The position numbers and the translations under genes are program-made. Below, piece by piece: positions 54,793-63,845 of a DNA stretch of 64,000 bases. The notes beneath the pieces were generated by a model. It ran no database searches, was not told the origin of the DNA, and worked only from the letters and a program-made list of their open reading frames with translations. The DNA is from Geobacter sp. (GTDB lineage: Bacteria > Desulfobacterota > Desulfuromonadia > Geobacterales > DSM-12255). Location of the stretch: contig WKKR01000001.1 of NCBI GenBank assembly GCA_009684525.1, forward strand, positions 1,178,001 to 1,242,000. The letters run 5' to 3'. Every line of letters begins with the position of its first letter. Within the stretch, counting starts at the first letter, position 1.

Positions 54793-55071
54793 ATGACCAA
54801 GGCAGATATTGTCGAAAAAGTTGCCGAAAAATGCGGGATCTCAAAGAAAGATTCCATAGACATGGTTGAATCGGTCTTCAGCGTATTGAAAACCACTCTT
54901 GAAAATGGAGAGGATATAAAAATCTCCGGTTTCGGTAAGTTTGAGGTCAAGAATAAACATGAACGTAAGGGCAGAAATCCTCAAACAGGCGAATCCATCA
55001 CCATCGATGCGCGGAGAATCCTTTCTTTCAAGCCGAGTACAATCCTTAAAGAATCGATAAACGGAAAATAA
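54793..55071 (+). CDS. IHF alpha-like DNA-bending protein
   Basis: 92 residues, the normal size for the HU/IHF family. MTKADIVEKVAEKCGISKKD start, ISGFGKFEVKNKHERKGRNPQTGE (beta-arm with the intercalating proline) and RRILSFKPS are typical of the IHF alpha subunit. Encoded inside the element between integrase and conjugation genes, so probably an accessory copy used for recombination or transfer rather than the housekeeping gene. Confidence 0.9.
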   Translation: MTKADIVEKVAEKCGISKKDSIDMVESVFSVLKTTLENGEDIKISGFGKFEVKNKHERKGRNPQTGESITIDARRILSFKPSTILKESINGK

Positions 55072-55173
55072 GTCTGTAAATCCATTTTCTTCCAACCTGC
55101 AGAAGAGTTTCAACATTGTTTAGCCACCCTCCCCTACCTGCCCCCCCTATAGATTATATACATGGGGGGAATC

Positions 55174-55692
55174 ATGCGTTTTGCCATCCAGATACTGTTG
55201 CTGGGTATTTTTGCCGTTTCGACAGAAACGTCATACGCCTTCTGTTACGCAGAAGCCGGCAGCAGATACGGTATCTCGCCTAATCTCCTCTACGCGATCT
55301 CCAAGGGAGAAAGCAGCTTCAATCCGGTTGCAATCAACTACAACTCCAACGGCAGTTACGATTACGGCCTCATGCAGATCAACTCCTCATGGGAGCCGAC
55401 ACTTCGCAAACTCGGCGTACCATGGGACTCACTCGCCAATCCCTGTACCAACGTTATGGTCGGTGCATGGGTCCTCTCCCAATGCATCCAAGACTATGGT
55501 TACACCTGGTCAGCCGTCGGCTGCTACAACTCACGTACCCCGTCCAAGCGAGACCGGTATGCCGCAAGAATCGCCCGCATTATTGATAGGGAACCATTAC
55601 GTCAACCAAACGTGCAGATTTCATCTCAGGTTGCCACCATCACACATGTAACAACACCCTGGGAAGAGGCGTTTAACAATGCTTCCCGCTGA
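55174..55692 (+). CDS. VirB1-like lytic transglycosylase
   Basis: 172 residues from ATG 55174 with GGGGGA upstream. Signal peptide to about residue 22, then an SLT fold with the catalytic glutamate in AISKGESSFNP (E46), YDYGLMQIN and NVMVGAWVLSQC. It opens peptidoglycan for the conjugation apparatus. It overlaps the next gene by 14 nt. Confidence 0.9.
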   Translation: MRFAIQILLLGIFAVSTETSYAFCYAEAGSRYGISPNLLYAISKGESSFNPVAINYNSNGSYDYGLMQINSSWEPTLRKLGVPWDSLANPCTNVMVGAWVLSQCIQDYGYTWSAVGCYNSRTPSKRDRYAARIARIIDREPLRQPNVQISSQVATITHVTTPWEEAFNNASR

Positions 55693-56398
55693 AATATTCT
55701 CTGAGAGCAGACTCCCGCCGAATGAGGCAATGGATGCAGTCGAAGTTGCCATAGCTCGGGTTTTGACCAAAGCCCTTCGTATGAGCGTAAGTGTCACTAT
55801 CAGTGAAAATATGCGAATAACGGCTTATCCGGAAACAGGTGAACCGGTCATTTTGTCTCTGGATGACATCGATCGTAAGTTGCGGAGACACCTTCTGCAC
55901 CAGATCGAGCTAGAACTGCAAAGACGTAGAACACTGAACGAGGCGGACCGCCTGAGGGAGTTGAGAGGCGTAACTGCTCCCGGTTTAATATCTCGCATGA
56001 CTGCTGATGGAGCGCTTTTCGTCGCCCTGGAAATAGCTGACTGCTACCGGCGTCTGATTCTTGCGGGGATCTGTCCAGAACGCTTTCAGCCGCTTCACGA
56101 ACGGGGCCGTTATATCCTGGGAAGCGTGAAGGAGTTTTACATTACAAGTGTCGTTCCAGTCATGGTCGACAGGAAATCAACCAAGGTACGTATTCTACTC
56201 AATCGCACATCTAAGCAGCTCCCCCGATTGCTGTTACAGGAGCGGAGTCGCATATCTGGAATTCAGTGCCTGAAACGCATCCCGGGAAGCTCCAGCATCA
56301 TCTTGACGCCAAAACGTATTCCCAAGGATGTGATCAACTCTGTAGGAAAGGAACTGGAAGAGCACCTGCATGTTTCCATTCTCAAAACGCATCGTTAA
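55679..56398 (+). CDS. Conserved protein of the conjugation operon, function unknown
   Basis: 239 residues, no signal peptide or membrane helix. Basic and helix-rich (KLRRHLLHQIELELQRRR) with no recognised domain. It overlaps both neighbours (the transglycosylase gene and the coupling-ATPase gene), so it is translated as part of the transfer operon. Confidence 0.7.
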   Translation: MLPAEIFSESRLPPNEAMDAVEVAIARVLTKALRMSVSVTISENMRITAYPETGEPVILSLDDIDRKLRRHLLHQIELELQRRRTLNEADRLRELRGVTAPGLISRMTADGALFVALEIADCYRRLILAGICPERFQPLHERGRYILGSVKEFYITSVVPVMVDRKSTKVRILLNRTSKQLPRLLLQERSRISGIQCLKRIPGSSSIILTPKRIPKDVINSVGKELEEHLHVSILKTHR

Positions 56399-57764
56399 CC
56401 CGTCCGAGCCAATGACCAGCTTGGGGACCGGCGTCAACATGGGACACCGAACTCGGATCGTTCCAATCGCCATTCCAGACTCCTACCGTAAACGGCATAC
56501 ATTTGTGTTCGGCACTACCGGTGTCGGGAAAACCCGCCTATGTGAAAATCTGATCGAGCAGGACATCCGCAAGGGGTACTCGGTTGTCTATTTCGATCCA
56601 AAGGGAGACCAGCAGATCTTCACCAAGATCTATGAAGTTGCCCGTGAGGCAAACCGACTGGATGAATTGATGCTCGTCACCCCTATCTTCCCCGAATACT
56701 CAGCCGTCGTCGACCCAATGGCCTTCTACTTCATGCCTGACGAACTGGTGGGACATATCGTTTCCGGCATCCTCGGTGGCCGTGAACCGTTCTATCGCAA
56801 CATCGCCAAAGAGATTACCACCGCCGTCATATCTGCATACATAATCCTGGCACGGAAACATGGGAACCTGCCGTTCATGAACATCGACACCATCCGGCAA
56901 CGGATTCGGCGAGAATCACTTGAATCGACAATGAAGTCGCTCCGCAGCATCGGTACTCCTGAAGCAGAACTGACTGCAGGCATGATTGAGGATATTCTCA
57001 AGTCTCCCATGGAATACTACGCCAAGGTCTCCTCGACATTGCGCACAGCTCTGATGGAACTCTCAGCCGGGAATATCGGCAAGATCATCGGCCAGGCTGA
57101 CTCAAATCGATTCATCAAAAACCTGGAGGCTGGCAAACGTGTGATCCTGGTCGTACATACCGGCGCCATGATCACGCGCGAAGCTTCCGCGACCCTCGGC
57201 AAGGTGCTCCTCTCCATGATCCAGTCCTTTGTTGGTCGTGTCTATTTGTCCAACCGGCAGAAGGTTGACCCACCCCTTTCAATCTTCATCGACGAAGCTC
57301 AAAGTCTGCTCTATCAAGGCGTAGAGGAACTTTTTGCCAAGGCAGGATCAGCCGATGTCATGGTCACCGCCTTCGCTCAGTCAGTGAACCAAATCTACGC
57401 GGTCATTGGTGAGGAATTCGGAAAGAGCATTCTCGACAATACCAACACGAAGATATTCATGCGCTGCTCCGACGCGGAAACTAGCGATTATGTCGTTAAA
57501 CATTTCGGAGTGCAGAACGTGCTGACCGGGATCTTCGGATCAAACCAGGTTACAACGCGCGAGGTCGAACAGGATATCCTCCGGGTGCAGGACGTCCTGA
57601 GCCTGCAACCACGTGAGTTTTATCTGATGACCTATTCTGGCCGCTTCAAGGGGACCACCCTTGAAGCACGCAATCCCAAAATGAAGATCATCTTTCCCTC
57701 TGCACCTGCGGTCATCACCTCGATGATGTCACCATTCCAGTCAGACGAGACAGAGTCTCCATGA
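56370..57764 (+). CDS. TraD/VirD4-like conjugation ATPase
   Basis: 464 residues. Walker A FGTTGVGKT (residues 47-55), then VVYFDPKGD and a Walker B SIFIDEAQS in the usual TraG/TraD order. It also has TAFAQSVNQIYAVIGEEFGKSILDN and a KIFMRCSDAETSDYV C-terminal motif seen in coupling ATPases. No clear membrane anchor, so this is a short soluble version. It would pump DNA or substrates into the type IV channel. It overlaps the HD-domain gene by 4 nt. Confidence 0.85.
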   Translation: MFPFSKRIVNPSEPMTSLGTGVNMGHRTRIVPIAIPDSYRKRHTFVFGTTGVGKTRLCENLIEQDIRKGYSVVYFDPKGDQQIFTKIYEVAREANRLDELMLVTPIFPEYSAVVDPMAFYFMPDELVGHIVSGILGGREPFYRNIAKEITTAVISAYIILARKHGNLPFMNIDTIRQRIRRESLESTMKSLRSIGTPEAELTAGMIEDILKSPMEYYAKVSSTLRTALMELSAGNIGKIIGQADSNRFIKNLEAGKRVILVVHTGAMITREASATLGKVLLSMIQSFVGRVYLSNRQKVDPPLSIFIDEAQSLLYQGVEELFAKAGSADVMVTAFAQSVNQIYAVIGEEFGKSILDNTNTKIFMRCSDAETSDYVVKHFGVQNVLTGIFGSNQVTTREVEQDILRVQDVLSLQPREFYLMTYSGRFKGTTLEARNPKMKIIFPSAPAVITSMMSPFQSDETESP

Positions 57765-59188
57765 ATACGCTTCTGTTCACCGTATCCGCCGCAGTCGGCA
57801 TCGGCTTTGGCTACTATGGCTCCAGGAAGTGGATACCAACCGAAGAACCGGCAGAAGTAAGAACAGAGTTTACGGAAGTGGCGAGACTGGCTGACCTTAG
57901 TCATCTCTGGACCGATAACGAAATCGAGATCAAGGATGCGGCCTGTCTCTGGCGTGAACAAACAGCAAACCAGACCACAAAGCAACCTCGACCTGTTTTC
58001 AAACATGAGGAGATCGACCAGTTCTTCACCGAGATGATCGAAAACAGACCTTCCGTAAACGGTGTACGGAGGGCACTGATAATCAAGATCCTTACCATGC
58101 TCGATGACGAGGGAGACTGTCCGTCCGTTGTCAGGGTACATAAAGACGAAGCTGAACGCATTTACTCGGATGACTCATATGCCCTGCTGGCGACTGTTCC
58201 ACTCTACCGTCATACGCTAACGGTCACCCGCAATTTTATTGCCAAAGCCGACCAGGAAGCCCTGCTGGCGGACATGATAATCATCGCCCTGGCCCACGAC
58301 ATCGGTAAGATTCCTTCCTACCATGACGGTATGTACAGCAGCGGCGATCACCCGATCATCGCGGGGCTCATCCTTAACAATATCCCTGAGTATCTTTCTC
58401 TTCCCAACAGGGAAGATATTCATAGAGCCATCACCGGTCATCACCTACTGAAGAGTGACAATATCCTGACCGATGGACTCAAACTAAGTGACCATGAAGC
58501 ACGGCAAACTGAACTATCCGCCCTCTATGCCGAAGCACGGGAACGCAGAAAAAATGATCCAGATGACAGTGGAAAACAGCCCGTTGCAACGACAGACGCA
58601 ACAACACGGACGAACACCCAGAAACCTCAACATCCTGTTGAAGAGCGTGAACATCCCTTGGGAAATCTCGAATCCCGAGAGAAATTCTATCCCACCATGC
58701 TGGATATACCTAAATGGTTCGACGCGGATGCCATACTCGCGGCGTTAAAAAAACGAATCAACGAGGTGGAATCGACTCCGAAGGGTGAACAATGGTCGGC
58801 GGTTTCCACAAGCCAGGGACTGGTATTCGTCAACCCGGAGGGACTTTGGACGGCAATCAAGGAAGTAAGCGATTTAGACCCGAAGGTACTAGCTTCAGAG
58901 GGGTGTGAATCTGAGAAGCGGAACCTGTTGTACACAATTGCGTCCGAGCTGTCCAAGACCAGGGATGCCATTGCCACCCAGTACGTTGCTGACAGGTATT
59001 ACACTACGCAGGTCTCAATTATTACCGGGGGCGGTAAAAGGCTCCCATACCTGCTCATCCCCTTCACAGCACAAGCCTTCGGAGAAAAACCCTCAACGCT
59101 GGAGGAGTTGAAGTCGCCACAGCTTAAGCGAATGGTCAAGGAGATCAAATTGAAGCAGACCGAGGTGGAACAATGCGTAGGTCGCTAA
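57761..59188 (+). CDS. HD-domain protein of the conjugation operon
   Basis: 475 residues with an N-terminal hydrophobic segment (residues 3-20). The HD phosphohydrolase core has H151, H179-D180 in LAHDIGK, H197 and a later GHH. The C-terminal 200 residues contain a winged-helix-like region. N-terminal HD domains fused to relaxase-associated regions occur in TraI_2/MobH-type proteins, so this may be the relaxase-related component, but no relaxase tyrosine motif is visible. It overlaps traF by 16 nt. Confidence 0.75.
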   Translation: MNTLLFTVSAAVGIGFGYYGSRKWIPTEEPAEVRTEFTEVARLADLSHLWTDNEIEIKDAACLWREQTANQTTKQPRPVFKHEEIDQFFTEMIENRPSVNGVRRALIIKILTMLDDEGDCPSVVRVHKDEAERIYSDDSYALLATVPLYRHTLTVTRNFIAKADQEALLADMIIIALAHDIGKIPSYHDGMYSSGDHPIIAGLILNNIPEYLSLPNREDIHRAITGHHLLKSDNILTDGLKLSDHEARQTELSALYAEARERRKNDPDDSGKQPVATTDATTRTNTQKPQHPVEEREHPLGNLESREKFYPTMLDIPKWFDADAILAALKKRINEVESTPKGEQWSAVSTSQGLVFVNPEGLWTAIKEVSDLDPKVLASEGCESEKRNLLYTIASELSKTRDAIATQYVADRYYTTQVSIITGGGKRLPYLLIPFTAQAFGEKPSTLEELKSPQLKRMVKEIKLKQTEVEQCVGR

Positions 59189-60012
59189 CAGTAGCAATCA
59201 TACTTTCCTTTGCTGCAACAGCCAGTGCGAGCTACTACAACGATTCGGCCAAGGGTTGGTGGTGGTACCAGAAGGAGCCGGAGAAGCAGCCTGGAAATCC
59301 TGAAAAGAAGAAAAAAGCATCAAACCGTGTGCCTTCTCTCAAGGACTACACCTACGAACAGATCTGGGAAATGCATCCTGACCAGTTCCAGGAATTTGCT
59401 GAGGCCTTAAAGAAGAAAGCTGTCCAGAAGCCCAGCGAAGAGAATGTTAAGGAGTATTTCGAGGTACAGGAAATAGCCCGTAAGAAGGCACTTGCCTTTT
59501 CGAACGTGGCCCAGTTCGTCTGGCAGAAGTACCCGGAGCTGACCACCAAAAAGGACTATCCGATCACCACTCCCGGCAACCTGGCTCGGATTGCCCAGAT
59601 CAACGAGGAGCGGCAGCGTACCCTGCGGGACAACCGAGAGGACTTTGCCCTCATCTATTTCCAGCGACCCGACTGCAGCTACTGCGACGAGCAGTCGCGC
59701 ATCCTGGAATGGTTCACCAACGAAACAGGTTGGACCGTGAAACGGGTCAACATCAGTGAGAACCCAAGTATGGCGTCCAAGTTCAGTGTGGAGATCACCC
59801 CTACCCTAATCCTGATTCAGAAGGGAAACCAGGATTACCTGCCCGTATCAGCCGGAGTAATCTCCGCTGACGAGATCGAGGACAAGGCATACCGGGCGGT
59901 ACGTCTCCTGAAGGGGGAAATTTCTCCCGAGGAGTATTCGCTCTACGAATTCCAGAAGGGGGGCGGTTTCGATGTAAAGAAGCGCCGCCTTCAGGATAAG
60001 GGGCAGCCGTGA
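59173..60012 (+). CDS. traF: Conjugal transfer protein TraF (thioredoxin-like)
   Basis: 279 residues with a signal peptide to about residue 19. GWWWYQKEPEK after the signal is the TraF hallmark. A thioredoxin-like domain in the C-terminal half has an intact C168-S-Y-C171 redox pair and the cis-proline ITPT segment. F-type TraF assists disulfide formation and pilus assembly in the periplasm. Stop overlaps the possible GTG start of the next gene. Confidence 0.9.
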   Translation: MRRSLTVAIILSFAATASASYYNDSAKGWWWYQKEPEKQPGNPEKKKKASNRVPSLKDYTYEQIWEMHPDQFQEFAEALKKKAVQKPSEENVKEYFEVQEIARKKALAFSNVAQFVWQKYPELTTKKDYPITTPGNLARIAQINEERQRTLRDNREDFALIYFQRPDCSYCDEQSRILEWFTNETGWTVKRVNISENPSMASKFSVEITPTLILIQKGNQDYLPVSAGVISADEIEDKAYRAVRLLKGEISPEEYSLYEFQKGGGFDVKKRRLQDKGQP

Positions 60013-60050
60013 GTCTGCCGGTCCCACAGCAACAGAGAAGAGGTGTCCGT

Positions 60051-61535
60051 GTGAAACAAACTGTTATTACCAGAACCACCGCCGCCTGCCTGGCGGCAGC
60101 CATAGCCTTGAGTCCTGTTCTTTCCTGGTCCGGTTGGGTCGATGACTGGGTACAGCAGAAAAGCTCCACCTCTCCAAGCTATTACGAAGGCTCTAAGCGG
60201 GGCTACTACACAGGGGGAAGTTTCTCTGCCAGGTGGGCTAATACTGACGACCACCTGTTCACTGCCTCATTACCCAAGTTGAAGTCCGGTTGTGGCGGGA
60301 TCGACATGTTCCTCGGCGGTTTCTCGTTCCTGAATGTTGATTACCTGGTCCAGAAACTCCAGAACATCCTGTCGGCAGCTCCGGCAGCTGCTTTCGATAT
60401 CGCCCTGAAGACGCTGGCACCTCAGGTGGCCGATACCATCAAGACCCTCGAAGCCATCACCGACAGACTGAACTCACTGCAGCTGAATGACTGCAAGGCG
60501 GCCAAGGCGCTGGTGGCAACTGCTTCCAGTCCGTTTTCGTCGGTCATGTCCGATAGTCTAAAAGCGGAAATGAAGACGGCCCAGACCGATTTCATGGTAT
60601 CGAGCGGTGCCAAGGATCTCTACCAGGATGTCAGCAAGCTGTTTGAGACCGAGCAGAAGACCAACGCCGGCAACAAACCGGGTGTCCCTGGCACAACCCA
60701 GACCTCAGCCACGAGTGCTACCGCTGGTTGTCCGGTTGAGGTTCTTCAAGTTTTCGGTGACGGATCGGTTCTGGAAAACCTGGCCAGCAAGAAGGGGTTG
60801 AACAGCGAATACGTCAAACTGGTACGAGGCTTCATCGGCGACGTGGTTATCCAGAGTCCAGCTACGACCGGGACAACCTATCAGGCACAGTACATACCAC
60901 CATGCGACAAGAACAACAGCTTCGATTCCTTCATCAGCGGCACCGCCCAGGGACGGGATACTGCCGGGGCTTGCGCAGACATTACCGACGCCAACAAGAA
61001 CCTAATGGTTTATGTGGCCGGCAAGATGCAGACCATTGCCGGTAAGATTAAAACGAAGACTGCTCTTGCTGCCGATGAAGAGGCTTTTCTCAAAAGCACT
61101 CCGCTGTCGGTCGGGTTGATTCTCAAGAATGCGACGGCAACAAATACCGAAGGTGAGGTCATCGGCAAACTTGCTGAACTGACCGCCCGAGCCTACGGCT
61201 ACTACATGCTGCTCGATCTGTTCGGGCGCGCTGTCCAACTTCAGGAAATGGCCCGTAACATCCTCTCAAGTCAGAAGGGAAATAAGTCCGGGGCATCACC
61301 GGAAACCTGCCAACTGGCCCTTCTTGGTGAAGGGATGCAACATATTCAGACGCTGGAGGAAAAAACGCTTCAACTGCTGAGCGTCGCCCAACAAAGTTAC
61401 GCTAATGCGGCATCTGAGATCAATGCGGTGGAAATGATCGTCCAGAACATGAAGAAGTTCGACGACACTGTATTTTCGGAATTATCAGACCGGTTCGGCA
61501 AGGGGATCGCAATGCGGTCTACCGGCAGAATCTAA
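60051..61535 (+). CDS. traH: Conjugal transfer protein TraH
   Basis: 494 residues from GTG 60051 with AGAGG six bases before it; the frame opens at 60009. Signal peptide, then SYYEGSKRGYYTGGSFSARW and SGCGGIDMFLGGFSFLN, both characteristic of F-type TraH. A long central region and C-terminal coiled-coil segments follow. Needed for pilus extension in F-like type IV systems. Together with TraF it identifies this element as carrying an F-like mating-pair apparatus. Confidence 0.92.
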   Translation: MKQTVITRTTAACLAAAIALSPVLSWSGWVDDWVQQKSSTSPSYYEGSKRGYYTGGSFSARWANTDDHLFTASLPKLKSGCGGIDMFLGGFSFLNVDYLVQKLQNILSAAPAAAFDIALKTLAPQVADTIKTLEAITDRLNSLQLNDCKAAKALVATASSPFSSVMSDSLKAEMKTAQTDFMVSSGAKDLYQDVSKLFETEQKTNAGNKPGVPGTTQTSATSATAGCPVEVLQVFGDGSVLENLASKKGLNSEYVKLVRGFIGDVVIQSPATTGTTYQAQYIPPCDKNNSFDSFISGTAQGRDTAGACADITDANKNLMVYVAGKMQTIAGKIKTKTALAADEEAFLKSTPLSVGLILKNATATNTEGEVIGKLAELTARAYGYYMLLDLFGRAVQLQEMARNILSSQKGNKSGASPETCQLALLGEGMQHIQTLEEKTLQLLSVAQQSYANAASEINAVEMIVQNMKKFDDTVFSELSDRFGKGIAMRSTGRI

Positions 61536-61557
61536 CCACGAACACAAGGGAGGAATT

Positions 61558-61962
61558 ATGGCAGACAACAAGATAGAAACTGGCGGGAAAAAGCCATCAG
61601 GAAAACAGACTTGGCAGGATCGAAAGCTGCAAAAGGTGGTACGGGATGACATTGATGTAATCTCCCGGAAAACTCTCGATCAAAGCGACTTCATATCCAT
61701 GCTCAACACTCATGACAACGTCCTCTACCAGTTTCGCATGAAGATGGGACGCAACAGCAACATCACCTTTGAAAAGGCCCAAGAGTTTATCGAGCGGAGC
61801 CAGAAGATCCGAGAGGAGATCAACCTGCTGAATGCGGAAATGTGTGAGTTGATGGATTGGGACTACACACCACCCCGGGGCTTTTCAAACCCTCTCTCGA
61901 AGAGTGGTGAAGAAGAAACGAAGGGAGCCAAAAAGAAGAATGTCGTGTCTGCTGCAACCTGA
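61558..61962 (+). CDS. Small basic/charged protein of the element, function unknown
   Basis: 134 residues behind a GGGAGG site. Highly charged, with a central region (FEKAQEFIERSQKIREEINLLNAEM) predicted as coiled coil. No recognised domain. It follows traH by 22 bp in the same direction. Confidence 0.7.
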   Translation: MADNKIETGGKKPSGKQTWQDRKLQKVVRDDIDVISRKTLDQSDFISMLNTHDNVLYQFRMKMGRNSNITFEKAQEFIERSQKIREEINLLNAEMCELMDWDYTPPRGFSNPLSKSGEEETKGAKKKNVVSAAT

Positions 61963-61967
61963 TGTGT

Positions 61968-62888
61968 TTATTGAAACATAGTGCTCAAAGAATCTGTAAT
62001 TACGATATATTTAGTGCGATTTGACTTGGACAGTTTTCGCAAATTTACCAGCTTCCACCGGATGGCCGGCAGGTTTTCTATACCCGGCAATCCGAGGATT
62101 TCACCATCAGGTTCGCAACGGTTAACCGAGAGGAGAAATTCGCGTTCCAATCCGTCAAGAGATGCTGGAAGCTCACGGAACAGCTTTTCACGTATCTCGA
62201 TCAGCTGTTCAACAGTCACTTCCCTGTTAGTCATGCCAGCAAAATCGCTCTCAAACTCAACGCGGATGTCTTTATGATGGGGAGCAAGCAATTCATGGAT
62301 TGGCCGATTGTGCCCGGCGAGATAGACCGTGAAGGCACGACGCATACGCGGCGTGATGCCACCACGCTCAAATAGCAACATAACATCAAAGAGATCTCGC
62401 GGATGTTGGCGATCAAGTGCGGCTACGAGTTTGCTGGCGTACAATTCGTCAGGGTCGAGCATGGGAACGGAAAGAGCCCGCGAAAAACGTCTCTGCGTCT
62501 CTACGGACAAACTACCGGTAACCAGAGGATATACTGCACCCCGGAATACATGGTTGACCTCCACCTTGAGAAGCACTGGCCCACGGGAAATAAACAACTT
62601 CGATTCATGATCACTGCCGGAAGTTGTCGGTCGGACGGTTACCCCAAGCTTAGTTTGCAAAAGTTCTGCAACGCCATGCAGGGCTTTTTCTATTGCCACC
62701 AGCGCCGAATCCCTGTCTGGGCACTCCAGGTCTGTAAATACAAGATCAATGTCGACCGATAGGCGTGGCATGTCTTCCAGAAACAGGTTTATCGCAGTGC
62801 CTCCTTTGAGAGCGAAACATTTTTGAGTAAAGACAAATGGGGCTGCATCGATGAGCAGTCGTACGGTATCAAGATAACGGCTATCCAT
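61968..62888 (-). CDS. AbiEii/AbiGii-family nucleotidyltransferase toxin
   Basis: 306 residues. The nucleotidyltransferase core is ALKGGTAINLF (G29, G30) followed by R-L-S-V-D-I-D (D46, D48), then KVEVNH. Further on ELYASKLVAALDRQHPRDLFDVML is typical of AbiEii toxins. This family transfers nucleotides to tRNA or other targets and stops growth. The gene overlaps the antitoxin gene by 8 nt and is convergent with the transfer genes. Confidence 0.92.
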   Translation of the reverse strand: MDSRYLDTVRLLIDAAPFVFTQKCFALKGGTAINLFLEDMPRLSVDIDLVFTDLECPDRDSALVAIEKALHGVAELLQTKLGVTVRPTTSGSDHESKLFISRGPVLLKVEVNHVFRGAVYPLVTGSLSVETQRRFSRALSVPMLDPDELYASKLVAALDRQHPRDLFDVMLLFERGGITPRMRRAFTVYLAGHNRPIHELLAPHHKDIRVEFESDFAGMTNREVTVEQLIEIREKLFRELPASLDGLEREFLLSVNRCEPDGEILGLPGIENLPAIRWKLVNLRKLSKSNRTKYIVITDSLSTMFQ

Positions 62889-63660
62889 TCAATTTCTTTC
62901 CTGGGTGTTGCAAAATCAGTGAATTCCCCTTCTGTGTCCGTACGTAGACGGAAGCTGCGCCAAATTTTATGAATGTCACATCGAGTTGCTGCAAGACCGG
63001 CAGTTTCAGTTCTTCCGCCAGAGAGAAAAACAGTCGCTTGACCTTTATTCTTGTGCACGTTTCCAATAGAGCCTGCAACAGTTCGGGTCGCAGGGTAAAC
63101 AGAGGCTCCATGATTTTTCTGGCTTCGTCGAGACTCTGCTTTTGGGGCACGTCATCAAGCATCTCCAGCAAAGCCCGTTCAGGTTCAGAGACAAAAGGCG
63201 AGTAAGGATCAGCTTCATCCAGACGCCGCACCTGCAACCTACTCTCCAACGCCCCTTCTTCCCCGAAAAGCCGACTCATGCGTAACTCGCAGGGAAACTG
63301 ACGGGTAAACCAATCAGGTATTTTTTTGCGTGTCACACCATACAGGGCCAGCTTTTCCTTTCCAAGTGCCAGATAGTGAACTGCACCTCGAAGCGATAAT
63401 GCTGATTTCCCACCTATGTGGACATCAAGACCCTGATTTTCAAGAGCCGATACCGCACCGTTCCGGGTTAGTTCATCACCTGTTCGCTGGAAGTATCCAT
63501 ATCCGAGCGACGTTAACCAACCGTTTTGTACATAGCGATGAACCAGCTGGCGAGATATGCCTAGATGTTCCATTTGGCTGGTCGTGACCGGCATACCCTT
63601 CGGCAGGGAAAAGAGCGCCGCTTTTAAATTTTTACTTATATGTAAACTATTAGTTGACAT
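62881..63660 (-). CDS. AbiEi-family antitoxin / transcriptional repressor
   Basis: 259 residues. N-terminal winged helix (PVTTSQMEHLGISRQLVHRYVQNGWL, then GYGYFQRTG) and a C-terminal AbiEi domain. In this type IV toxin-antitoxin family the N-terminal domain represses the operon and the C-terminal domain counteracts the toxin. Two inverted repeats, one overlapping the start codon and one 66 bp upstream, are the likely binding sites. Confidence 0.9.
   Translation of the reverse strand: MSTNSLHISKNLKAALFSLPKGMPVTTSQMEHLGISRQLVHRYVQNGWLTSLGYGYFQRTGDELTRNGAVSALENQGLDVHIGGKSALSLRGAVHYLALGKEKLALYGVTRKKIPDWFTRQFPCELRMSRLFGEEGALESRLQVRRLDEADPYSPFVSEPERALLEMLDDVPQKQSLDEARKIMEPLFTLRPELLQALLETCTRIKVKRLFFSLAEELKLPVLQQLDVTFIKFGAASVYVRTQKGNSLILQHPGKKLNG
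63640..63660. promoter_or_regulatory. AbiEi operator, start-proximal palindrome
   Basis: ATGTAAACTA-T-TAGTTGACAT overlaps the antitoxin start codon; one mismatch from the upstream copy. Confidence 0.75.
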
Positions 63661-63725
63661 TTAAGGTCCATTTTTATGGTTGTTTCCATAATATAGTTTG
63701 GATCATAGTATAAAATAATAATGTA

Positions 63726-63748
63726 AATGTAAACTATTAGTTTACATT
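63726..63748. promoter_or_regulatory. AbiEi operator, upstream palindrome
   Basis: A near-perfect 23-bp inverted repeat with arms AATGTAAACTA and TAGTTTACATT. AbiE operons are negatively autoregulated by AbiEi binding to paired inverted repeats. Confidence 0.8.
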
Positions 63749-63845
63749 ACTGTATTTGTTAATAATAGCTGCCTATTGGCCGTCTCCCTACTCATATAAA
63801 AATGAGGCGCAACAAGAACCTCATCTTCGATAAGGAGTTATGACA

